From JAXJQF01 sp036311285 (GTDB lineage Bacteria; Pseudomonadota; Gammaproteobacteria; Enterobacterales; Succinivibrionaceae), in NCBI GenBank assembly GCA_036311285.1, contig JAXJQF010000024.1, positions 1-25,805 of the forward strand: a stretch of DNA of 25,805 bases, read 5' to 3'. Position numbers and translations under genes: made by a program. This document shows positions 8,682 to 16,518 of the stretch, in pieces. Every line of letters begins with the position of its first letter. The first letter of the stretch is position 1. Under the pieces are notes generated by a model that had not been told where the DNA came from, searched no databases, and was given only the letters and a program-made list of their open reading frames with translations.

Positions 8682-8717
8682 AAAATGAATTATACAGTTT
8701 TAAGTGAATAGTGTAAA
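8682..8717 (-). promoter_or_regulatory. Sigma-70 promoter for pyrC(-arcA)
   Basis: On the minus strand, TTTACA (8712-8717) and TATAAT (8689-8694) are separated by exactly 17 bp, placing the start of transcription near 8682, about 30 nt before the pyrC ATG. This is a near-consensus promoter. Confidence 0.7.
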
Positions 8718-8844
8718 AGAATTAAGTAAGTCTTGTTATAATATTGTTAATTTTAACAATTAAAAGTTCTAGATCTTAATAAAATGTAATAAATTAGTTA
8801 TCTAATGTCTATAAAATTCTTGAAAAATCTGTTTTTAAAATTGT

Positions 8845-8878
8845 GATTGTAAATAAATTTAGATTGTAAATAAATTTA
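8845..8878. repeat. Perfect 17-bp tandem duplication
   Basis: GATTGTAAATAAATTTA occurs at 8845-8861 and again immediately at 8862-8878 with no mismatch. It lies between the divergent pyrC and nudF genes. It could be a doubled regulator site or a simple replication-slippage product. Confidence 0.9.
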
Positions 8879-9148
8879 ATATAGAAGAAAGTTTTAAAAA
8901 TGTGCTACAAATTGAAAAAGATGTTTTAGAAAATAATTTCAATCACAAAATTTAGTGTATTTCTTATGTAAAATGCAGGCTATAGATTTTTTTATAAATC
9001 AAAAAGCTTATTAAATATTATTTTCTATCGTTATTTTATCGGTTGTTAAATTTTGTTTTTTAAATAATGTATTAGAATATGAACCTTGATTTTATTGTAT
9101 TATAAGAAGCTTTTTATAATACAATTCAAAGAAAAAACGAGGTGCAAA

Positions 9149-9754
9149 ATGTCAGATATAGAAAATAAGAAAGAGTTTAAAATAATAAAAAAAGAAAACT
9201 TATATAAAGGTTTTTTTTCTATGAATAAATACTCAATCTGCCATAGTAAGTTTGGTGGAGGGATGACCAGAGTATTTGAAAGGGAATTATTAGAAAGAGG
9301 ACATGCGGTTGCAGTTGTTCCGTATGATCCAATTAAAAAGAAGCTAGTTTTAATTGAACAATTTAGGCCTGGTGCAATGTTCGATAGAGAATCTCCTTGG
9401 TTAATAGAGGTTCCTGCTGGAATAATTGATAAAAACGAGGCTCCAGAAGTTACAGTAGAAAGAGAACTTCAAGAAGAAACTGGTTTAAGCTGTAAAGAAG
9501 TTAAATTTATATCTAAATTTTTTATAAGTCCAGGTGGATGTACAGAAACTATTTCGTTATATACCTGTAATTTAGATATTGAAGAAGAAAAAGTACGTGG
9601 AATACATGGCTTAGATGTAGAAAATGAAGATATTAGGGTAACGATTAAGTCGTTAGAAGAAGCCTTGCAAATGATTGAAGATGGTGAAATCTGTAATGCG
9701 ATGACAATTGTGGGAATACAGTATATTGCGTTGCATCCTAATATTTTTCAATAA
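9149..9754 (+). CDS. nudF: ADP-ribose pyrophosphatase (Nudix hydrolase)
   Basis: Hydrolyses ADP-ribose to AMP and ribose 5-phosphate; cytoplasmic. The Nudix box is at residues 91-113 (GIIDKNEAPEVTVERELQEE then TGL) and fits Gx5Ex7REUxEExGU with its metal-binding glutamates. A conserved VAVVPYDP-KKLVLIEQFRPGA stretch precedes it, and the length of 201 residues is close to E. coli NudF (209). The reading frame is open back to a TTG at 9086, but the ATG at 9149 has a GAGGTG ribosome site at the right distance, and the extra upstream residues look unlike protein. cpdA follows after 91 bp with no terminator, as in the E. coli nudF-yqiB-cpdA-yqiA-parE group, but yqiB is absent. Confidence 0.92.
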   Translation: MSDIENKKEFKIIKKENLYKGFFSMNKYSICHSKFGGGMTRVFERELLERGHAVAVVPYDPIKKKLVLIEQFRPGAMFDRESPWLIEVPAGIIDKNEAPEVTVERELQEETGLSCKEVKFISKFFISPGGCTETISLYTCNLDIEEEKVRGIHGLDVENEDIRVTIKSLEEALQMIEDGEICNAMTIVGIQYIALHPNIFQ

Positions 9755-9845
9755 TTGTAAGTTAATACAATAATTATAAAAATAACCATATAACTGAGTA
9801 ATACAAAACGTAAATGTTATTATTTAGGAAAATTAGGACATAATT

Positions 9846-10679
9846 GTGATTGAACAACAATACATATTAACTCATATTGGAGAAGAGCAGTCGTTCTCAT
9901 TGCTACAAATCACAGACATGCATTTGTTTGAGAAGGATGAGTCATGTCTATTGGGAGTTAATACAGCAAAAAGCTTTGAAGCTGTTCTAGAACAAGTTAA
10001 GAAGCAAGATGTACCTTTTGATTTAATTTTGGCAACAGGTGATATAGCTCAGGATTATTCAGAAGGAGCTTATGCTCGTTTTGCTAGAATGGTTAAACCT
10101 TTAAACAAACCTGTTTTTTGGTTGCCAGGTAATCATGATGACGGACCAAAAATGACACGCGTTATGCCTACCCTAGATATAAGTGATGCTAGAAACATTA
10201 TTGTAGGCAAGTGGCAGTTTATAATGTTAGATACTCAGGTTTACAATTCTCCTTTAGGATGGATTGATGGAGATGATTTATCATATATTCAAAAGTGTGT
10301 TGAATCGCGTCCTGATTTAAATACAGTTATCTGTTTACATCATAATGCCTTTACTGTTAATAGTGCATGGTTAGACCAACATGAATTAAAGAATAAGATT
10401 GAGCTTTTATCTTTGATTCATAAATATAAAAACGTAAAGTTAGTTTTATGTGGTCATATTCATCAAGAGCAAGATTTTATTGATGCAGAAGGTATTAGAT
10501 TTATATCTACCCCGTCTACATGTATTCAATTCGCTCCTTTAAGCTTTAATTTCGCTTTGGATACTAAAGGTCCTGGTTGGAGATATTTAACATTTAATCC
10601 AGATGGAACAATCTCTACTCAAGTATATCGCTTGCCATATGTAGACTTCAAGCCTGATTTTGGTATAGGTGGTTACTAA
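9846..10679 (+). CDS. cpdA: 3',5'-cyclic AMP phosphodiesterase CpdA
   Basis: Calcineurin-like metallophosphoesterase that degrades cAMP and so tempers CRP signalling. The 277 residues (275 in E. coli) carry all metal motifs: D24-x-H26 in LQITDMHLF, ATGDIAQD, LPGNHD, LHHNAF and CGHIHQE. The substrate-side stretches SAWLDQHELKN and STPSTCIQF are shared with E. coli CpdA. The start is a GTG at 9846 with AGGA seven bases upstream; no in-frame ATG fits the alignment as well. It is the second gene of a nudF-cpdA unit that ends at a hairpin terminator just downstream, so parE is separately transcribed. yqiA, which sits between cpdA and parE in E. coli, is missing. Confidence 0.94.
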   Translation: MIEQQYILTHIGEEQSFSLLQITDMHLFEKDESCLLGVNTAKSFEAVLEQVKKQDVPFDLILATGDIAQDYSEGAYARFARMVKPLNKPVFWLPGNHDDGPKMTRVMPTLDISDARNIIVGKWQFIMLDTQVYNSPLGWIDGDDLSYIQKCVESRPDLNTVICLHHNAFTVNSAWLDQHELKNKIELLSLIHKYKNVKLVLCGHIHQEQDFIDAEGIRFISTPSTCIQFAPLSFNFALDTKGPGWRYLTFNPDGTISTQVYRLPYVDFKPDFGIGGY

Positions 10680-10695
10680 TAAAATAACATACTAA

Positions 10696-10719
10696 AGGGA
10701 AGCGAGAGCTTCTCTTTTT
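10696..10719 (+). terminator. Rho-independent terminator of nudF-cpdA
   Basis: An 8-bp stem with one G-U pair (AGGGAAGC at 10696-10703 with GCTTCTCT at 10708-10715), a GAGA tetraloop and a run of Ts follow the cpdA stop by 16 bp. Confidence 0.85.
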
Positions 10720-10866
10720 GTTTGTTGTGTAATTGAGTTTGGAATTTTTTGTTTCTAGTAGTTTTCCCTTTGTATTATTTTGATTGATGTCTTTAAAGCA
10801 TTTACTTATGCTTCAGATATACTTTGAATAATCACTCATTTATATGAACCTAAGACAATGTAAACC

Positions 10867-10895
10867 TTATCTAAAGTACGTTTCTATGCTATACT
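10867..10895 (+). promoter_or_regulatory. Extended -10 promoter for parE
   Basis: TGCTATACT at 10887-10895 is an extended -10 element, about 50 bp before the parE ATG. The -35 position (TTATCT) is poor, which is usual for extended -10 promoters. Lying after a terminator, it probably drives parE-flhB. Confidence 0.55.
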
Positions 10896-10944
10896 GAAAA
10901 CGTTTTTTTATAAGGAATCATATAACAATAAATAATGGAATATT

Positions 10945-12903
10945 ATGTCACAACAAAATGAAAATGCTTATACAGGTGATTCGATAGAGGTCTTAAAAGG
11001 TTTAGACCCTGTTCGTATTCGTCCAGGTATGTATACTGAAACATCATCTCCTACACATTTGGCAATGGAAGTTATTGATAATAGTGTAGATGAAGCTTTA
11101 GCAGGTTATGCAAGTAAAGTAGAAGTAACTTTATGTAAAGACCAATCATTAGAAGTGAGCGACAACGGGAGAGGCATGCCAGTTGATATTCACTCTGTAG
11201 AAAAGGTTCCAGCAATTGAGCTTATTTTTTCAAGATTACATGCAGGTGGTAAATTCTCAAGTAAGAATTATGCGTACTCAGGCGGTTTACATGGTGTAGG
11301 TGTAGCTGTAGTTAATGCGCTTTCATTAAGATTAGAAGTAGAAGTTAAAAGAGATTGTAAGCAATATAGTATTGTTTACGAGAATGGTGAAAAATCTCAA
11401 GATTTAACAGTTGTTGGTGAAGTTGGCAAAAGAACAAGTGGTTCAAAGGTAAAGTTCTGGCCAGATCCAAAATATTTTGATAGACCAAATTTTAGTGTTA
11501 GTAGATTAGTCGCAGCCTTAAAGGCTAAGGCTGTTTTATGTCCAGGTTTGAATATTACATTTAATGATCAAGTTTCTGGAGAAAAATATAATTGGTGTTT
11601 TAAGGGGGATTTAAATCAATACCTTAAAGATGCTTTAAATGGTGTTACTTATTTCCCAGAAGGGGAAACATTCGCAGGTCATGAGACTGTAGATTTGTCC
11701 TCTAGTAATGGAGGGCTCGGGGTTAGAGAAAATGGAGAAAAAGCTGAGGTAGATTGGGCCTTTGCATGGACACCGGATCATAAGGGGTTGGTAAGTGAAT
11801 CTTATGTAAATCTAATTCCAACATCTTTAGGAGGTACTCACGTTAACGGTCTAAGAGTTGCATTAAATGATGCAATAAAGGATTTTTGTGAACACCAAAA
11901 TGTTTTACCAAAGAATTTAAAGCTAACTATTGATGATATTTGGGATAATGTTTCATATGTATTGTCATTAAAGGTAAAGGATCCAATGTTTGCATCTCAA
12001 ACAAAGGAAAGGCTTAGCTCTAAGGAATGTGCACAGATAGTTGTTAATGCGGTAAAGGATAAATTTAGCTTATGGTTAAATTCAAATGTAGAAGCTGCAA
12101 AACAAATTGTTAACATATGTATAGCACAGGCTATGTCTAGAGTTAAGACATCTAAAGTGGTTGAACGTAAAAAGGCTGTATCAGGACCTACATTACCTGG
12201 GAAGCTAATGGATTGTGCTAGAAATGATCCATCTAAATGTGAACTATTTTTAGTCGAAGGGGATTCAGCTGGAGGGTCAGCAAACGGAGCTAGAGATAGA
12301 GAATACCAAGCGGTATTACCTTTACGTGGTAAGATTTTAAATACTTGGGAAAAGGAAACTGATGAGTTGTTTGAATCACAATGCATACATGATATTTCTG
12401 TTGCAATTGGTCTTGATCCTCATGACGTAAATCTAGACAACCTTCGTTATGATAAGATTTGTATTTTGGCGGATGCTGATAGTGACGGTCTGCATATTGG
12501 TACTTTAATTTGTGCTTTATTTACAAAGCATTATCCTGAGATCGTAAAGGCTGGACACTTATATGTAGCAATGCCTCCTTTGTATAGAATTGACTCAGGA
12601 CTTGAAAAGTACTACGCATTAGATGAAGAAGAACGTGAAGCAATAATTGCAAAGATTTTAAATCGTAGAAAGAATGCAAAGTATGAGGTAACACGATTTA
12701 AAGGTCTAGGTGAAATGGACAAGGAACAGTTAAAGGAAACTACCATGAATCCTGCGACTAGACGTTTAGTTCAGTTGACCTTATCAGAGGATTCACAAGA
12801 AGAAACATATCAGCTTATGGATATGTTGCTATCAAAGAAACGAGCTGGTGACAGACGTGAATGGTTAGAAGAAAAGGGTAATCTTGCAGACATCGAAGAT
12901 TAA
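10945..12903 (+). CDS. parE: DNA topoisomerase IV subunit B
   Basis: ATPase subunit of topoisomerase IV, which with ParC decatenates daughter chromosomes. In order: GHKL ATPase with EVIDNSVDEALAG (E42, N46), DNGRGMPV and GGLHGVGVAVVNALS, then the transducer domain, then TOPRIM with E438 in FLVEGDSAGGSA and the metal-binding D510/D512/D514 in LADADSDG, then the C-terminal RFKGLGEM and MLLSKKRAGDRREWLEEKG. The TOPRIM wording and an N-terminus like E. coli ParE point to ParE rather than GyrB, and at 652 residues (630 in E. coli) it lacks GyrB's large insertion. Residues ~245-270 hold a short insertion relative to E. coli. flhB starts 17 bp later, so the two are likely co-transcribed. Confidence 0.96.
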   Translation: MSQQNENAYTGDSIEVLKGLDPVRIRPGMYTETSSPTHLAMEVIDNSVDEALAGYASKVEVTLCKDQSLEVSDNGRGMPVDIHSVEKVPAIELIFSRLHAGGKFSSKNYAYSGGLHGVGVAVVNALSLRLEVEVKRDCKQYSIVYENGEKSQDLTVVGEVGKRTSGSKVKFWPDPKYFDRPNFSVSRLVAALKAKAVLCPGLNITFNDQVSGEKYNWCFKGDLNQYLKDALNGVTYFPEGETFAGHETVDLSSSNGGLGVRENGEKAEVDWAFAWTPDHKGLVSESYVNLIPTSLGGTHVNGLRVALNDAIKDFCEHQNVLPKNLKLTIDDIWDNVSYVLSLKVKDPMFASQTKERLSSKECAQIVVNAVKDKFSLWLNSNVEAAKQIVNICIAQAMSRVKTSKVVERKKAVSGPTLPGKLMDCARNDPSKCELFLVEGDSAGGSANGARDREYQAVLPLRGKILNTWEKETDELFESQCIHDISVAIGLDPHDVNLDNLRYDKICILADADSDGLHIGTLICALFTKHYPEIVKAGHLYVAMPPLYRIDSGLEKYYALDEEEREAIIAKILNRRKNAKYEVTRFKGLGEMDKEQLKETTMNPATRRLVQLTLSEDSQEETYQLMDMLLSKKRAGDRREWLEEKGNLADIED

Positions 12904-12920
12904 GATGTAAGGATTGATGA

Positions 12921-14051
12921 ATGGCTGAAGCAGACGGTCAGGAGAAGACCGAACAGCCCACCGGGAAACGAATAGAGGACTCCCGGAAAAAGGGGCAGGT
13001 AGCGCGCTCTAAGGAACTTGCAACATTCTTGGTTTTAATATCAGGAGTTTGTGGGTTGTGGCTGGTTTCGTCATTCTTATATAGAGGTCTAAGAGAGGTT
13101 ATTACAAGAAGTTTTGTTTTAACTAAGGCAGATCTTTTCGATATAAAAGCAATGGAGAAAATATTATTAGAAAATATTTTGTCTGTTACTTGGCCATTAG
13201 TTTCAATGTTTGCAATTGTTATAGTAATGGCTTTTGTTGGCAGCATAGGAGTTGGAGGAATGAACTTTAGCTCTGAAGCAATGATGCCAAAGTTTAGTAA
13301 GATTAGTCCTGCTAACGGTATAAAAAGAGTATTTAGTTTAAACAGTGTAATAGAACTAGTTAAAGCTATTTTAAAGGTTGCTTTAGTTGGTTCTATTTGT
13401 TTTTTCTTAATTACAGGAAACATTGAAGAAATACTTGCATTTTCGACGATGGAAATAACATATGCTGTTAGAGAAGCTATTAATACGTTATTCTGGATTT
13501 TGTTATTCATTGTTAGTGCAATGATTCCGATTGTTGCCTTAGATGCACCATTCCAGCTTTGGCATCATATGGAACAATTAAAGATGACAAAGCAAGAAGT
13601 AAAGGAAGAGTACAAACAACAAGAAGGTAATCCTCAAGTTAAGTCTCAGATGAGAAGTATGATGTATCAACTTATCAATAGACGCATGATGCAAAATATT
13701 CCAGAGGCTGATGTGGTTGTAACTAACCCGACTCACTATGCTGTAGCTTTAAAGTATGACCAGTTTGGTTTAACAGCACCAACGGTTGTTGCCAAAGGGG
13801 TTGATGATATAGCTGAAAAAATTAAGGAAATAGCAAGAGAAAGTGAGGTTATGATAATACCTGCTCCACCTTTAGCGAGAGCTTTATATTATACGACTGA
13901 TTTGGATGAAGAAATTCCAAGAGGATTGTTTGCTGCGGTTGCTCAAGTGTTGGCTTATGTGTTCCAAATGAAACAATTTAGAAAAGGCAAAGCTCCTAGA
14001 CCAAGAGATCTTAAGAAGGATTTACCAATTCCAGATGATATGCAATATTAG
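12921..14051 (+). CDS. flhB: Flagellar type III export protein FlhB
   Basis: Export-gate and substrate-specificity switch protein of the flagellar secretion apparatus. The 376 residues begin with the family signature MAEADGQEKTEQPTGKR and a basic stretch, followed by four hydrophobic segments (~33-55, ~90-112, ~145-168, ~185-208) and a cytoplasmic domain with the self-cleaving N269-P270-T271-H272, at the same number as in Salmonella FlhB. It ends PRPRDLKKDLPIPDDMQY. An AAGGA site lies seven bases before the ATG. It follows parE and precedes hldE, away from any other flagellar gene. The first ~30 codons are sharply GC-rich (about 59% over 12921-13010) with codons such as CCC, GGG and CGG that the rest of the gene avoids. 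Confidence 0.95.
   Translation: MAEADGQEKTEQPTGKRIEDSRKKGQVARSKELATFLVLISGVCGLWLVSSFLYRGLREVITRSFVLTKADLFDIKAMEKILLENILSVTWPLVSMFAIVIVMAFVGSIGVGGMNFSSEAMMPKFSKISPANGIKRVFSLNSVIELVKAILKVALVGSICFFLITGNIEEILAFSTMEITYAVREAINTLFWILLFIVSAMIPIVALDAPFQLWHHMEQLKMTKQEVKEEYKQQEGNPQVKSQMRSMMYQLINRRMMQNIPEADVVVTNPTHYAVALKYDQFGLTAPTVVAKGVDDIAEKIKEIARESEVMIIPAPPLARALYYTTDLDEEIPRGLFAAVAQVLAYVFQMKQFRKGKAPRPRDLKKDLPIPDDMQY
12935..12986 (+). promoter_or_regulatory. Two GC-rich hairpins inside the 5' end of flhB
   Basis: CGGTC (12935-12939) pairs with GACCG (12947-12951) around the loop AGGAGAA, and CCGGGA (12961-12966) pairs with TCCCGG (12981-12986) around a 14-nt loop containing GAGGAC. Both loops expose a GGA, as does the ribosome site AAGGA at 12909-12913. 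GGA in a hairpin loop is the recognition feature of CsrA/RsmA. The pairing is seen directly; a regulatory role is inference. Confidence 0.4.
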
Positions 14052-14282
14052 TTATGCGATAAGTAACTCTTTATTATTTATTATTCGTTTAAAGGTTTTG
14101 TAAAAATATCATAAGCATTCTAATATATGATACAATCTGTTATTAAGATTCTTCCTGATAGCTATTTTCTCTTAAGAAGAGTTTTACATAAAAGAATTTA
14201 ACCTTATTGTGACTCCTTAAAATATATGCTTAATTAGTGTATATTTGAGATAAGTTATTAAAGATTTAAACTGAGAAAAAAT

Positions 14283-15752
14283 ATGAAAAAAATTACACTT
14301 CCTAATTATAGCAATGCTAAGGTTTTAGTAGTTGGCGACGTGATGTTAGATAAATATTGGAAAGGGGGGAGCAATAGAATCTCTCCTGAAGCTCCAGTTC
14401 CGGTGGTAAAGGTTGGTGAAATTGAATCACGCCCAGGGGGAGCAGCTAACGTTGCTTTAAATATTTCATCGTTAGGTGGTAGCTGTACTTTAGTTGGATT
14501 AGTAGGTTCTGATGAGTCTGCAAAAGAGTTGGCTGTACATTTAGAAAGAAACAACTTAAATAATAGAAGTGTAGTTGTTCCAGATATGGCTACAATAACT
14601 AAGATTAGAATATTAAGCCGTGGTCAACAGTTATTAAGAATGGATTTTGAAGATGGGTTTGAAAATGTTGACCAAGCTCCGATACTAGCAAGATTGAGGG
14701 AGTGTGTTAAAGATTGCAATGTTGTAATCTTCTCAGATTATGGTAAAGGTGCGTTACATTCCATTCAAAGTATGATTCAAATTGCAAGAGATGCAGGATG
14801 TAAGGTGTTAATAGATCCTAAAGGCACAGATTTTTCAAAATATAGTGGAGCCACTTTATTAACACCTAATATGAGTGAATTTGAAGCCGTAGTTGGTAAG
14901 GTTACTAGCGAAGAAGATCTAATTGCGAAGGGAAAGAAACTAATTCAAGATTACAATATTGAAGAACTTTTAGTTACTCGTTCTGAAAATGGGATGACAT
15001 TGATTAGATTAGATGCAGAACCATTAACATTACCTACTGAAGCAAAGGAAGTTTACGATGTTACAGGTGCGGGTGATACAGTTATAGGTACTCTAGCGAT
15101 AAGTTTATCAGCAGGAGCTTCAATAGAAGAGTCTTGTGCATTAGCAAATAAAGCAGCAGGTATAGTTGTTGGTAAGGTAGGTACATCTACAGTATCTCCA
15201 AGAGAATTACAGAAGGTAATTGCAAGTGATTATGAAGCGAAGATTACTGGTGTAGTTACCAAGGAAGAGTTAGTTGAATTAATAAAAACAGCTCAAAGTA
15301 AAGGCCAGAAGATTGTTATGACTAATGGTTGCTTTGATATCATACATGCAGGGCATGTAGCTTATTTAGAGCAAGCTAAGTCATTAGGTGATATGTTAAT
15401 TGTAGCTGTAAATTCAGATGAATCAGTGAAACGTTTAAAAGGTCCTACAAGACCAATTGTTAATCTAGAACAGCGTATGGCTGTATTATCAGGGTTAGCT
15501 TCAGTTGATTGGGTTGTAAGCTTCGATGATGATACACCTAGAGCATTGATTGCAGAAGTATTACCTGATGTTTTAGTAAAGGGTGGGGATTATCAACCTG
15601 AAGAAATTGCAGGCTATGCTGAGGTTGTCGCAAACGGTGGTGAAGTTAGGATTTTATGCTTCAAAGATGACTGCTCAACATCAGGTATAGTTAAGAAGAT
15701 TATCAGTACTAGCGATGAAGAAGGTAAATTTGAAAGACAAAATTGCAAGTAG
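14283..15752 (+). CDS. hldE: Bifunctional heptose-7-phosphate kinase / heptose-1-phosphate adenylyltransferase
   Basis: Carries out two steps of ADP-heptose synthesis for the LPS inner core. Residues 1-~320 form a ribokinase-fold domain with RPGGAANVALNISSLGG (50-66) and the catalytic D265 in DVTGAGD; residues ~340-480 form a nucleotidyltransferase with TNGCFDIIHAGHVAYL (347-362; HAGH at 355-358). The full two-domain E. coli form is kept (489 against 477 residues). The ATG at 14283 has only a weak GAGAAA ribosome site. It lies 231 bp after flhB, with no clear terminator between them, and ends at a strong bidirectional hairpin. ADP-heptose made here would be for LPS, but is also a signal sensed by animal hosts. 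Confidence 0.97.
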   Translation: MKKITLPNYSNAKVLVVGDVMLDKYWKGGSNRISPEAPVPVVKVGEIESRPGGAANVALNISSLGGSCTLVGLVGSDESAKELAVHLERNNLNNRSVVVPDMATITKIRILSRGQQLLRMDFEDGFENVDQAPILARLRECVKDCNVVIFSDYGKGALHSIQSMIQIARDAGCKVLIDPKGTDFSKYSGATLLTPNMSEFEAVVGKVTSEEDLIAKGKKLIQDYNIEELLVTRSENGMTLIRLDAEPLTLPTEAKEVYDVTGAGDTVIGTLAISLSAGASIEESCALANKAAGIVVGKVGTSTVSPRELQKVIASDYEAKITGVVTKEELVELIKTAQSKGQKIVMTNGCFDIIHAGHVAYLEQAKSLGDMLIVAVNSDESVKRLKGPTRPIVNLEQRMAVLSGLASVDWVVSFDDDTPRALIAEVLPDVLVKGGDYQPEEIAGYAEVVANGGEVRILCFKDDCSTSGIVKKIISTSDEEGKFERQNCK

Positions 15753-15776
15753 TAGTTTCAAATTGTAGGAATAAAA

Positions 15777-15809
15777 AAATGGCTCTTAATTTTAAGAGCC
15801 ATTTGTTTT
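15777..15809. terminator. Bidirectional terminator between hldE and the 146-residue gene
   Basis: A 13-bp inverted repeat (15777-15789 with 15792-15804, core TGGCTCTTAA) is followed by TTTGTTTTT on the plus strand and by a T run on the minus strand. It serves the convergent hldE and the minus-strand gene. Confidence 0.85.
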
Positions 15810-15869
15810 TGCATTATTTTGTATATCTAGTAAATAGAGTATCTACTATATTATGTATTATATTTTAAA

Positions 15870-16310
15870 TTATAACCAAGTCTTTGAAACACGTTCTAAC
15901 ATAATATATAAAGCGTGAGCTAATTGGTCTTCACCAAAGAAGTTACGAATTCCTGGGAAGTCTTCTACTGTAGCTGCGATATAATGTTTTTCTTCGTTAT
16001 CAATAAGAGTCATTCTTTGACAAACAAACTTATCATTTCTTGTCTTAAATAGCTTTAAGTAACCTAATCTACGATCTGTTTTGCTTTGTCTTTCTTCAAC
16101 GTTACAGATTTGCCAACCTTTAAAGGTTATATCCATTTTTCCATCACGTTTTACTATTTCATCACAAGGAATATCCGTAATAGTTTTGCACAAATCTGGG
16201 CGTTCTTTTATGATAGCGGTTCTATGATCTTCTTCAGTTACCTTTCCTAGCCCACTGGAACGATCGTCTGAGTTGCTAATCATGCTTGTTAATTTATCAA
16301 ATAATCCCAT
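15870..16310 (-). CDS. Unrecognised conserved-looking protein, 146 residues
   Basis: I do not recognise this protein. It has an amphipathic N-terminus (MGLFDKLTSMISN), no signal peptide and no membrane span, so it should be cytoplasmic. The body is mixed alpha/beta in character with segments ITFKGWQICNVEERQ, GYLKLFKTRNDKFVCQRMTL and a C-terminal helix ending YIMLERVSKTWL. Four cysteines (in DLCK, IPCDE, QICN and FVCQ) are not arranged as an obvious metal site. Coding is supported by a strong AGAAGGAGA ribosome site, codon use like its neighbours and a terminator placed after the stop. It lies between hldE and tolC, which does not point to a function. Confidence 0.75.
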   Translation of the reverse strand: MGLFDKLTSMISNSDDRSSGLGKVTEEDHRTAIIKERPDLCKTITDIPCDEIVKRDGKMDITFKGWQICNVEERQSKTDRRLGYLKLFKTRNDKFVCQRMTLIDNEEKHYIAATVEDFPGIRNFFGEDQLAHALYIMLERVSKTWL

Positions 16311-16448
16311 TTAATTCTCCTTCTGATTACTCTCCACTGCTAATTGCGGAGTTTCTAACACATCATGTATTATATCATTCTCATATTATGCAAAAAAAAA
16401 TATGTTTTGTGTAAATATTATTAGTAAAATTTGAAGTTTTATATAAAA

Positions 16449-16479
16449 AAAGAGAACTTATAATTGATAAGTTCTCTTT
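16449..16479 (-). terminator. Rho-independent terminator of tolC
   Basis: A 13-bp stem (AAAGAGAACTTAT at 16449-16461 with its complement at 16467-16479) and a 5-nt loop lie 40 bp past the tolC stop. On the minus strand it is followed by a run of Ts. Confidence 0.85.
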
Positions 16480-16518
16480 GATTAACGATTTTAATTATTT
16501 TAGATTCAAGTTTTTGTT

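Larger units (their letters stand above)
8653..9148. other. Long AT-rich divergent intergenic region
   Basis: About 496 bp separate the divergent pyrC and nudF genes. No convincing coding region is visible. It holds the pyrC promoter, a palindromic ATTGTTAA-TT-TTAACAAT near 8742-8759, a plus-strand TATAAT at 8737-8742 with an upstream TG that could start a long nudF leader, and a 17-bp tandem duplication at 8845-8878. Related sequences AAATTGTGATTG (near 8839) and CAATCACAAAATTT (near 8940) face each other about 90 bp apart. Confidence 0.5.

Noticed and set aside
8742..8759. ArcA or other regulator operator (ATTGTTAA-TT-TTAACAAT)
   Set aside because: It is a palindrome, not the direct-repeat form typical of ArcA sites, and AT-rich palindromes arise easily in this sequence.
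9086..9148. Longer nudF reading frame from a TTG
   Set aside because: The ATG at 9149 has a good ribosome site and gives the family length; the extra N-terminal residues do not look like protein.
11997..12386. Minus-strand ORF inside parE
   Set aside because: It overlaps a highly conserved parE region and has no ribosome site or recognisable protein; the same applies to the other antisense frames.
12921..14051. Virulence type III secretion (SctU) protein
   Set aside because: Length, N-terminal motif and NPTH at 269 match flagellar FlhB, and no injectisome genes are present.
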